DNA from: Sapientia aquatica
Lineage (GTDB): Bacteria > Pseudomonadota > Gammaproteobacteria > Burkholderiales > Burkholderiaceae_D
NCBI RefSeq assembly: GCF_004358105.1
Contig: NZ_SMYL01000009.1
Location: forward strand, 1-64,000
DNA length: 64,000 bases
Reading direction: 5' to 3'
Each line of letters opens with the position of its first letter. Position 1 is the stretch's first letter. Made by a program: the position numbers and the translations under genes. Positions 55,165-62,500 of this stretch are shown one piece after another. Under the pieces are notes generated by a model. That model worked only from the letters and a program-made list of their open reading frames with translations, made no database searches and was not told the DNA's origin.

Positions 55165-56229
55165 ATGCTAGCCCACCGATTTTTAAGCCACAGCAAAGCG
55201 CTCATTCCCGGCTTATTGTTAAGCGCTTTAATCGCCTTGATTGCTTCTTACTTAGGCGACTTTCACGCGCTGCAAAGCCACGGTTTAAGCGCTCTCACGA
55301 TTGCCATTATTTTGGGGATGGTGATCGGTAATACGTGGTATCAGCCACGCGAAGCGATCTTTAACGCCGGTGTGACTTTGAGCAAACATAACTTGTTGCG
55401 ACTAGGGATTATTTTGTATGGCTTTCGCCTGACGTTGCAGGATATTCAAGGCGTGGGCGTGGCGGGGATTACGTCCGACCTATTGGTGCTTTGTACCACG
55501 TTTGCGCTCGCCTTATTCATCGGGATCAAGTTGCTCAAACTCAGTCGTGACAGCGTTGTGCTGATCGGCGCGGGTAGCTCGATCTGTGGCGCGGCGGCGA
55601 TTATGGCGTCCGATGGCGTGGTCGATGCCAAAGCGGAAGATGTTAGCGTGGCTGTTTCTACCGTGGTGGTCTTCGGCAGCATTGCAATCTTTTTGTATCC
55701 CTATCTTTATCAATTAAACGATGCGTGGAATCTGCTCGCCAATCACGGCAATTCATTTGGAATTTACGCTGGCTCCACCATTCACGAAGTAGCGCAAGTG
55801 GTGGCCGCTGGACGCAGCATCAGCCCGCAAGTGGCCGATACCGCGGTGATTACTAAAATGGTGCGCGTCATGATGTTGGCACCGTTCTTGTTACTGTTGC
55901 CGATCTTGCTGGAGCGCTTAACTCCGTCAAAAGCCGCGCTCAATAACGGCGTGACTAAAAAATCAAAAGTAACGATTCCCTGGTTTGCCTTTTTATTCAT
56001 CGCCACCGCCTTAGTAAATTCGATGCACATCTTGCCCGCCGCTTTAGTTCATGTACTGGTTCAAATCGATACGATCTTGTTAGCAATGGCCATGGCAGCT
56101 CTAGGATTAACCACCCATTTATCGGCGGTGCGCAAAGCCGGTACCAAACCCCTGTTGTTAGCCTTGATCTTGTTTGGCTGGTTGATAATTGGCGGGGCTT
56201 TGATTAATCAACTGGTATTTTGGCTGTAA
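55165..56229 (+). CDS. YeiH/YadS family putative sulfate exporter
   Basis: A 354-residue inner-membrane protein with about ten helices. Family marks: ILGMVIGNTWYQPREAIFNAGV, LLRLGIILYGFRLTLQDI, GAGSSICGAAAIMASDGVV, GIYAGSTIHEVAQVVAAGR and MAAMGLTT-like LTTHLSAVRKAG. The family (PSE) is thought to export sulfate or sulfite derived from taurine and related compounds; direct evidence is limited. Nine bases separate it from thiL, but that overlap with a housekeeping gene is probably incidental. Confidence 0.87.
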   Translation: MLAHRFLSHSKALIPGLLLSALIALIASYLGDFHALQSHGLSALTIAIILGMVIGNTWYQPREAIFNAGVTLSKHNLLRLGIILYGFRLTLQDIQGVGVAGITSDLLVLCTTFALALFIGIKLLKLSRDSVVLIGAGSSICGAAAIMASDGVVDAKAEDVSVAVSTVVVFGSIAIFLYPYLYQLNDAWNLLANHGNSFGIYAGSTIHEVAQVVAAGRSISPQVADTAVITKMVRVMMLAPFLLLLPILLERLTPSKAALNNGVTKKSKVTIPWFAFLFIATALVNSMHILPAALVHVLVQIDTILLAMAMAALGLTTHLSAVRKAGTKPLLLALILFGWLIIGGALINQLVFWL

Positions 56230-56238
56230 AATGCGCGG

Positions 56239-57201
56239 ATGTCCGAATTTGAACTCATCCAACGCTACTTCACCCAACGCCAGTCGCCGCCTTCCTACGT
56301 CACACTAGGAATCGGCGACGATTGCGCTTTAATGGCACCTTCGGCTGGCATGCAGCTAGCGATTTCTTCTGATATGTTGGTCGCTGGTCGGCATTTTTTC
56401 CCCGATGCCGATGCGCGGATGTTGGGCCACAAAGCGCTGGCGGTAAATTTATCGGATTTAGCCGCGATGGGCGCAACGCCACGCGCTTTTACTTTGGCGC
56501 TGGCTTTGCCGCAGGTGGATGAAAGCTGGCTGCGCGAATTCTCGCAAGGCTTGTTTGCTTTAGCTGACCGACATCATTGCCATCTGATCGGCGGAGACAC
56601 TACCAAAGGGCCGCTCAACATATGCATCACCGTTTTGGGCGACGTGCCACCTCATCAAGCCTTACGCCGCGATAGCGCCAAAGTGGGCGATGATATTTGG
56701 GTATCGGGCACGCTGGGTGACGCGCGACTGGCTTTAGCGAGTTATTTGCGGCAGCAAACCATATCGGACGAAGCTCACCGGCAATCCGCGGCGCGCCTAC
56801 ATCAACCGATTCCACGAATTGAATTGGGCTTGGCATTACGCGGGATAGCGCACGCAGGTATTGATATCTCGGATGGTTTAATCGGGGATCTGGGCCATAT
56901 TTTGCAGCGCTCCGCCGTTGGCGCAACGCTGGATTGCGATGCCCTGCCCTTTGGCTCAATTCTGGCGCAGCAAGCAATTCAAACCCGCTACGAATACGCT
57001 TTGGCTGGCGGCGATGATTACGAATTATGTTTTACCGCAGCGCCTAGCGATCACGCTGCAGTGCTAGCCGCCGCGCAACGCGCCCAAACACCGGTGACTT
57101 GTATCGGTAAAATCGAAGCCCAATCTGGTTTGCGCTTAGTCGATAAAAACAAGCAAGCGCTGCATCTTTCACTGAATTCTTTCGATCATTTCTCATCATG
57201 A
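56239..57201 (+). CDS. thiL: Thiamine-monophosphate kinase ThiL
   Basis: A 320-residue ATP-dependent kinase making thiamine diphosphate. N-terminal FELIQRYFTQ, then LGIGDDCALM (Asp ligands), SSDMLVAGRHFF, HKALAVNLSDLAAMGATPRAF, GGDTTKGP and, in the second half, GIDISDGLIGDLGHIL and LAGGDDYELCFT. Length is standard. Overlaps pgpA by 4 bases (ATGA), an arrangement common in proteobacteria. Confidence 0.94.
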   Translation: MSEFELIQRYFTQRQSPPSYVTLGIGDDCALMAPSAGMQLAISSDMLVAGRHFFPDADARMLGHKALAVNLSDLAAMGATPRAFTLALALPQVDESWLREFSQGLFALADRHHCHLIGGDTTKGPLNICITVLGDVPPHQALRRDSAKVGDDIWVSGTLGDARLALASYLRQQTISDEAHRQSAARLHQPIPRIELGLALRGIAHAGIDISDGLIGDLGHILQRSAVGATLDCDALPFGSILAQQAIQTRYEYALAGGDDYELCFTAAPSDHAAVLAAAQRAQTPVTCIGKIEAQSGLRLVDKNKQALHLSLNSFDHFSS

Positions 57202-57704
57202 ACTCTGGCAAAAAAATCAAACCTAGCGCCGCTTTTATGTTGTCCGACCCGAGCCATTTTATTGCCCAAGGCTTTGGCAGCGGCTTGTCACCCATCATGC
57301 CCGGCACGGTAGGAACATTGTTCGGCTGGTTTTCATTTATCGTATTGAGCCAACGCTGGCCCGCTTTTTTTACCGAATCGCATTGGGCATTGGTTATCGC
57401 CCTCGGCTTCGCCTTAGGCGTCGTGGTTTGCGAAAGAACCGGACGCGCTTTAGGTGCGCCCGATCATGGCAGTATGGTGTGGGATGAAATTATCGCGATG
57501 TGGCTGGTTTTGCTGTTCATCATGCCCGCCAGCTTCAGCACCCAATGTTGGGCTTTCTTTTGGTTTCGCGTCTTCGACATGGTCAAACCACCGCCTATCG
57601 CCTACTTTGATCAGCACATCAAAGGCGGCTTCGGCGTCATGTGGGATGACATCATTGCAGCGTTTTATACCTTGTTGCTGTTTACGATTTGGCGCTTGAT
57701 CTAA
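57198..57704 (+). CDS. pgpA: Phosphatidylglycerophosphatase A PgpA
   Basis: A 168-residue membrane phosphatase converting phosphatidylglycerol phosphate to phosphatidylglycerol. GFGSGLSPIMPGTVGTLFG, the Asp-rich MVWDEIIAMWLVL and FRVFDMVKPPPIAYFDQHIKGGFGVMWDDIIAA are diagnostic. Coupled to thiL through a 4-base overlap. Confidence 0.94.
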   Translation: MNSGKKIKPSAAFMLSDPSHFIAQGFGSGLSPIMPGTVGTLFGWFSFIVLSQRWPAFFTESHWALVIALGFALGVVVCERTGRALGAPDHGSMVWDEIIAMWLVLLFIMPASFSTQCWAFFWFRVFDMVKPPPIAYFDQHIKGGFGVMWDDIIAAFYTLLLFTIWRLI

Positions 57705-57714
57705 GCGCCACTAA

Positions 57715-58152
57715 CTATTGCGGACAAGTCCGGACCTGCGTTTTTTGGCCGTTTTGAATTTCATCAATCCCATCGGTTCTACCTACAGCGGGCGAATAGA
57801 CACAGTACGAACCATCTGGGCCGGTTACTTTAGTTACGCGCTGTGGTGAGCCTGGTGTGCTAATTTCTACTGTCGTGGGAATTACATCGTGCTTCTCAGC
57901 TTTTTTAAAAAGCTCGTCCACTTTATTCGGCGCAACTGACAATACTTCGGTTGGCTTATCTATCGGCATTTCTTTACTCATCTCAGCGGCAACGGCGCTT
58001 GAATCGAGATTCAAGGGCTTGGCTGGCACAGGAGTGGTCGCCTTATCGTTGGCCGCGGCAGGCGTGGTTTGCGCGAAGGCAGCAGGTGCCGCGACGAAAT
58101 TCGCTGCGCATAAGGTAATTACTGCCAATAATGATGTCGATACTGAGTTCAT
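57715..58152 (-). CDS. Small secreted protein of unknown function
   Basis: A 145-residue exported protein. Signal peptide residues ~1-27 (ends AAFAQT), then a Pro/Ala-rich segment (TTPAAANDKATTPVPAK) and a domain with PLNLDSSAVAAEM, DELFKKAEK and a C-terminal GSYCVYSPAVGRTDGIDEIQNG with two Cys. The N-terminal PLNLD...AVAAEMSKE block is similar to the next gene (58170), so the pair arose by duplication (inference). Convergent with pgpA. Confidence 0.65.
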   Translation of the reverse strand: MNSVSTSLLAVITLCAANFVAAPAAFAQTTPAAANDKATTPVPAKPLNLDSSAVAAEMSKEMPIDKPTEVLSVAPNKVDELFKKAEKHDVIPTTVEISTPGSPQRVTKVTGPDGSYCVYSPAVGRTDGIDEIQNGQKTQVRTCPQ

Positions 58153-58169
58153 AGTGGTGCCTTTTAGGT

Positions 58170-58598
58170 TTAGTTAGGTGGGCATGGATGGATGGAAGCG
58201 CTTGCCGAGCTTTGCGCATTGGTTGACGCTGCAGTTGACGCTGCAGTTGACGCTGCAGTTGACGCTGCAGTTGATATTGGACTGCACTCAGAACGGCCCA
58301 CTCGTGTTGCAGTGGGACGAATCGATTCTCGACCAACTCCCACACCGACTTCGATCATGCCAGAGAAATGTGGGCCTTGTTCAGCATGATTAAAAACAGT
58401 GGCAAATGGACTAGCTTCGAGCGTCAATGTTTGCCGCTTATTCTTGACGGCTTGTTCGGCGCTAATTTCCTTTGAAACGTTAGTGGTATCTAAATTGAGC
58501 GGCACGCCTTTTTCAACCTCAGTTTGCTGAGCCGCGCAAAATACAGCATTCGATAACAGCGCAACAGACAATAGCAACTTCACGATTTTTATCATCAC
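58170..58598 (-). CDS. Small secreted protein with TAAS repeat, paralogue of its neighbour
   Basis: A 142-residue exported protein with an N-terminal signal peptide (ends FCAAQQ). VPLNLDTTNVSKEISAEQ matches the PLNLD region of the neighbour 17 bp downstream. The C-terminal third carries the repeat TAAS four to five times from the 12-bp tandem repeat at 58222-58274, then Ser/Ala-rich sequence. The end differs from the neighbour, and the gene could be partly decayed or frameshifted. Function unknown. Confidence 0.55.
   Translation of the reverse strand: MMIKIVKLLLSVALLSNAVFCAAQQTEVEKGVPLNLDTTNVSKEISAEQAVKNKRQTLTLEASPFATVFNHAEQGPHFSGMIEVGVGVGRESIRPTATRVGRSECSPISTAASTAASTAASTAASTNAQSSASASIHPCPPN
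58222..58274. repeat. 12-bp tandem repeat, about 4.4 copies, within a coding region
   Basis: Perfect copies of GTTGACGCTGCA at 58222, 58234, 58246 and 58258 plus a partial copy. The unit length is a multiple of three, so copy-number changes keep the frame of the minus-strand gene and change the number of TAAS units. Replication slippage is expected here. Confidence 0.9.
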
Positions 58599-58703
58599 AC
58601 CATCTCTATTTTTGCTTCGTCAAAATTCAGCATAAAACCAATATACCGATTTAAAATTCGCGCAGCCGATTTAATCGCACAACGCCAAAACAACTCCAGC
58701 GAT

Positions 58704-60485
58704 TTAATTCAGAGAAGAAGTCACTTTCAAGACTTCATCGCAGCTGGTTAAGCCTTCAATGATTTTGTACGCACCGGCGATACGCAGTGGCTTAGTGCCA
58801 TCTTTAATGCTTTGTTCGCGCAAGGCGGTTAAATCGGATTCAGGGCGTATCAATTTATTAAACGCTTGGCTGATCGTGATTAATTCGTATAAACCGGTGC
58901 GGCCACGATAGCCAGTCTGACGGCATTCTGGGCAACCGACCGGCCGATAAATCGCCTTCGGTTTTGGTATGTCCCATTGCTCCGTTAAGTTCGCCCAAAT
59001 CAAATCAGGCAGTTCGCCATCGGGCGATTTGCAGGCCGGGCATAAGGTACGCACCAAACGTTGGGCCAAAATTCCCACCAAGGTCGCTTCCAATAAATAA
59101 TATGGCACGCCCAATTCCAACAAGCGCATCACAGCCGACGGCGCGTCGTTGGTGTGCAAAGTAGAGAACACTAAATGCCCCGTGAGCGCTGCTTGAATAG
59201 CCATTTCTGCGGTCGCTAAATCACGAATCTCACCGACCATAATAATGTCCGGATCCTGCCGCATTAAGGCACGCACGCCATCAGCAAACGACAGATCAAT
59301 GCCATGCTGGACCTGCATTTGATTAAACGACGGCTCGACCATTTCAATCGGATCTTCGACCGAGCAAACGTTGACTTCGGAAGTCGCTAACGCTTTTAAC
59401 GTGGTGTACAAGGTCGTCGTTTTACCCGAACCAGTTGGACCAGTTACCAAAATAATGCCGTGCGGCTTTTCGGTTAAATGTTTCCAGTTCAGCGCGTCGT
59501 CAGGCGGGAAACCAAGCTCGGGCAAGGTCTTGACCACCACATCGGGATCAAAAATACGCATCACCATTTTTTCGCCAAACGCAGTCGGTAAGGTCGATAA
59601 ACGCAACTCGATTTCTTGACCGGTGTTGGTGCGCGTTTTAATCCGACCATCTTGCGGGCGACGCTTTTCAATCACGTCAATCCGACCGAGTAATTTAATG
59701 CGCGCCACCATCGCGATCATGACCGTGACTGGAACTTGATAGACCTGATGCAAAATGCCGTCGATCCGGAACCGAATCGTCGCCATATCGCGTTTAGGCT
59801 CTAAATGAATATCCGAGGCACGTTGTTCAAACGCATATTGCCACAGCCAATCGACGATATTAACGATGTGCTGATCGTTGGAATCGAGCTGTTTATTGGA
59901 GTTACCAAGTTCGACCAATTGCTCAAAATTATTACGCAGCGCAATGTCTTGACCCTTGCTTTTGCTGGCGCTTTTGATCGACTTGGCCAGGGCAAAAAAC
60001 TGCGAAATATATTGCGAAATTTCGAGCGGATTGGCTAAGACCAATTTCAATTCACGGCGCGTGACTTTGGCAATTTCATCGTGCCATTCAATGTTAGCCG
60101 GATCGCAAGTCGCAATCGTGACATTGGTGGGCGAAATTTCTACCGGCAAAATATTAAAACGCGCTGCGTAGGTGGCAGACATCACGTCCGCAACTTTAGT
60201 GAAATCTACCTTGAGCGGATCAATCCGATAAAAAGGTAGTTTCATGCGCTTGGCCATCCATTCGGTCAGCCAATCTAAATTTAAGTGCGTGCCGGGCGAA
60301 GTGATCGCAGTCAATTTACATTGCGCCAATGCGGTCAGCGGATGCATGCTCATGGGCGCATTTTTTAGGATCGCCTGCGCTAAGGGATACTGGGCTTTGG
60401 CAGTTTCTTTGGTCAGAATCCCATCGTGAATTAACCAACTTAAAATGATTTGCAGGTCGATATGTTTAGGCATGTTTTGGCTCAT
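58704..60485 (-). CDS. GspE/PilB-type secretion ATPase, stand-alone
   Basis: A 593-residue ATPase of the type II secretion / type IV pilus superfamily. An N-terminal GspE_N-like region (~60-165) is followed by the catalytic core: LVTGPTGSGKTTTLYT (Walker A), SVEDPIEMVEP (Asp box), LMRQDPDIIMVGEIRD (Walker B), HLVFSTLHTNDA (His box) and a zinc-type tetracysteine CPAC...CPEC. It is complete, but no other secretion or pilus genes are in the window, so it may serve a system encoded elsewhere. Its ATG overlaps the preceding stop by one base (TAATG). Confidence 0.88.
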   Translation of the reverse strand: MSQNMPKHIDLQIILSWLIHDGILTKETAKAQYPLAQAILKNAPMSMHPLTALAQCKLTAITSPGTHLNLDWLTEWMAKRMKLPFYRIDPLKVDFTKVADVMSATYAARFNILPVEISPTNVTIATCDPANIEWHDEIAKVTRRELKLVLANPLEISQYISQFFALAKSIKSASKSKGQDIALRNNFEQLVELGNSNKQLDSNDQHIVNIVDWLWQYAFEQRASDIHLEPKRDMATIRFRIDGILHQVYQVPVTVMIAMVARIKLLGRIDVIEKRRPQDGRIKTRTNTGQEIELRLSTLPTAFGEKMVMRIFDPDVVVKTLPELGFPPDDALNWKHLTEKPHGIILVTGPTGSGKTTTLYTTLKALATSEVNVCSVEDPIEMVEPSFNQMQVQHGIDLSFADGVRALMRQDPDIIMVGEIRDLATAEMAIQAALTGHLVFSTLHTNDAPSAVMRLLELGVPYYLLEATLVGILAQRLVRTLCPACKSPDGELPDLIWANLTEQWDIPKPKAIYRPVGCPECRQTGYRGRTGLYELITISQAFNKLIRPESDLTALREQSIKDGTKPLRIAGAYKIIEGLTSCDEVLKVTSSLN

Positions 60486-61297
60486 TATTTAGTTGCCGAT
60501 TGCATCGCGACTTGAATTCCGTTGACCCAAGTTTTGGCCGGCAATTTGGTGGCGGCATAGATTTGTGCGGCCCGTTCATAGAGCGCGCTGAAGTCGAGTT
60601 TTACCCGAGTATTGAAGGCAATTGCGATCACATTACCGTCGTGGATTTCGGGCAGACAAATCACCTGATCAAACACAAATTTCATGGCCTTAATATTTTT
60701 AACAAAGCTGGGATGGTCACCAAATAAATTGACCGTCATGATGCCATCAGGTCGCAAGCAATCGGAACACGCTTGATAAAACTCCACGCTATCCAATACC
60801 GGACCACGCGCGGTGGCGTCGTACACATCGACTTGCAACACATCCAACGTGCCGTAATTGCTGTGTTCGTTGACGAATTCTTCTCCATCCATTTCGATCA
60901 CGTTTAAGCGATGATCGTTGGGCGGCAGTTTGAACATCGATTCGCAGATCGCAATGACCGCTGGATTTAACTCAATGGCGGTCACTTGCGCTTCGGGAAA
61001 TTGGCGGTAGCAAAATTTGGTCAGCGATCCGGTGCCTAAACCGAGTTGAACAATCCTTTGCGGTTTTTCGATAAACAGCATCCACGCCATCATTTGCTGG
61101 GCGTAATCGAGTTCGAGCCAATCGGGCTTACGCAGACGCATGGCACCTTGCACCCACTCCGTACCAAAGTGTAAATAGCGGCAACCATCCATTTCAGACA
61201 ACGTGACGGGGGCGTATTTAATTTTGCGTTTCGGCGAGTTATTGACTCCTGCCTTTGAGTTGGCTTGCGCTTCGATTGATTTTCGTTTTATCAGCAT
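60485..61297 (-). CDS. Spermidine synthase-like protein
   Basis: A 270-residue protein of the polyamine aminopropyltransferase fold. SAM-like nucleotide site: RIVQLGLGTGSLTKFCYRQFP, then TAIELNPAVIAICESMF and LDVLQVDVYDATARGP, with an acidic substrate-site Asp in VDVYD. The N-terminal ~40 residues are basic. It resembles SpeE-like proteins that lack a clear polyamine function, and its partner here is the secretion ATPase gene, so a true spermidine-synthase role is uncertain. Confidence 0.72.
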   Translation of the reverse strand: MLIKRKSIEAQANSKAGVNNSPKRKIKYAPVTLSEMDGCRYLHFGTEWVQGAMRLRKPDWLELDYAQQMMAWMLFIEKPQRIVQLGLGTGSLTKFCYRQFPEAQVTAIELNPAVIAICESMFKLPPNDHRLNVIEMDGEEFVNEHSNYGTLDVLQVDVYDATARGPVLDSVEFYQACSDCLRPDGIMTVNLFGDHPSFVKNIKAMKFVFDQVICLPEIHDGNVIAIAFNTRVKLDFSALYERAAQIYAATKLPAKTWVNGIQVAMQSATK

Positions 61298-61424
61298 AGT
61301 GTTTGCATTGTAGGTTTAGTTACTTGCCAGTTGCTGCAAATAGTTGCAGCAGAACAAAATTAAGTGCAAACTCACCGGCAGAAAAAAACTTATAACTAGA
61401 GTTCATAAAATTTAGGAGGATATT

Positions 61425-61868
61425 ATGGAGGAAGTCACCAAAAAGCCAGTAGAAGTTTTACTGGAGCACTATGCCGAAAGCCATCGCCACCCGATTAACG
61501 AAGTTATCCACTGCATTTGCGTTCCAGCAATTATGTGGACGATTTTAGGACTTTTTTGGTCTATCCATCCGCTGGTGGCGGTATCGGTATGCGTAGTTTC
61601 CCTAATTTACTACTTTCAGCTTTCCCCTAAGCTGTTCGTCGGAATGTTGATTATGAGCACTATTATGCTCGCTTTGCTGTTTATTTTGCCAAGCAGCACT
61701 ATTTTGCCGTTGTCGGTCAGCATTTTTGTGGTGGCGTGGATAGGTCAATTTATTGGTCATTATCTTGAGGGGAAAAAGCCGTCATTTTTTGAAGATTTAC
61801 GCTATTTGCTCATTGGCCCGTTATTTGTATTGGGTTTTTTATATCGAAAATACCAAGTCAGCATTTAA
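61425..61868 (+). CDS. Mpo1-like protein (DUF962)
   Basis: A 147-residue inner-membrane protein with four helices. Conserved HYAESHRHPINEVIHCICVP at the N-terminus and QFIGHYLEGKKPSFFEDLRYLLIGP near the C-terminus match Mpo1/DUF962 proteins. Yeast Mpo1 is an iron-dependent dioxygenase acting on 2-hydroxy fatty acids; the conserved His residues fit metal binding. AGGAGG stands before the ATG. Confidence 0.87.
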   Translation: MEEVTKKPVEVLLEHYAESHRHPINEVIHCICVPAIMWTILGLFWSIHPLVAVSVCVVSLIYYFQLSPKLFVGMLIMSTIMLALLFILPSSTILPLSVSIFVVAWIGQFIGHYLEGKKPSFFEDLRYLLIGPLFVLGFLYRKYQVSI

Positions 61869-61974
61869 TTTTGGGATAATTACGGGCTGACGGTGGAAAT
61901 TCATCCATTTCATCCCTATTTAACTTAGGTTTTAGCAAACAACATTGTTTTGTCGATTTTTTACGGAGATTCAA

Positions 61975-62430
61975 ATGAAAAAAGTTTTAGCAATAGCAGG
62001 ATTAGCCACCATCATCGCTTTAACAGGTTGCGCTGTAACGCCTAACTCAGCCAACGTCTATCAAGCGCGTCAAACCCAAGGCGAGCAAAGTGTGCGCATG
62101 GGCGTGGTGGAATCGGTACGCAATGTATTGATCGATAAAGGCCAATCTGGTGTCGGCACCTTGGGTGGCGCAGCGCTCGGCGGCTTAGCTGGTAGCACAG
62201 TCGGCAAAGGCAATGGATCTGTAGCGGCAGCAATTGGCGGCGCAATCGCGGGTGGATTAATTGGTCAACATGTTGAACAAAACATGAACAACAAACCAGG
62301 CTTGGAAATCACCGTTAAGCTCGATAACGGCAACTTAGCTGCAATTACCCAAGATGCCGATGAAGCATTCAATGTAGGTGATCGCGTGCGCTTATTGTCT
62401 GACGGCCGCACTACCCGCGTTACACACTAA
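61975..62430 (+). CDS. Glycine-zipper 2TM lipoprotein (SlyB-like)
   Basis: A 151-residue lipoprotein. Signal and lipobox LTGCAV give lipidated Cys19. Residues ~60-95 contain a glycine-zipper hairpin (GVGTLGGAALGGLAGSTVG, then AAIGGAIAGGLIG), typical of SlyB/OsmB-type outer-membrane lipoproteins. The C-terminal EITVKLDNGNLAAITQDADEAFNVGDRVRLLSDGR is the usual beta-domain. GGAGA precedes the ATG at 61975. Envelope integrity role by family. Confidence 0.88.
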   Translation: MKKVLAIAGLATIIALTGCAVTPNSANVYQARQTQGEQSVRMGVVESVRNVLIDKGQSGVGTLGGAALGGLAGSTVGKGNGSVAAAIGGAIAGGLIGQHVEQNMNNKPGLEITVKLDNGNLAAITQDADEAFNVGDRVRLLSDGRTTRVTH

Positions 62431-62447
62431 TCGTTATTTTTAGCGAT

Positions 62448-62484
62448 AAAAAAACCGCGCATTATTTTAAATGCGCGGTTTTTT
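62448..62484. terminator. Terminator between convergent lipoprotein and htpG genes
   Basis: Stem AAAAAACCGCGCATT / AATGCGCGGTTTTTT with a short AT loop; usable on both strands. Confidence 0.9.
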
Positions 62485-62500
62485 ATTGGGCTTAAAAAAC

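Noticed and set aside
58192-58389. Frames reading VDAA or LTLQ repeats over the 12-bp repeat
   Set aside because: These are other frames of the tandem repeat; the minus-strand gene with a signal peptide and a paralogue is better supported.
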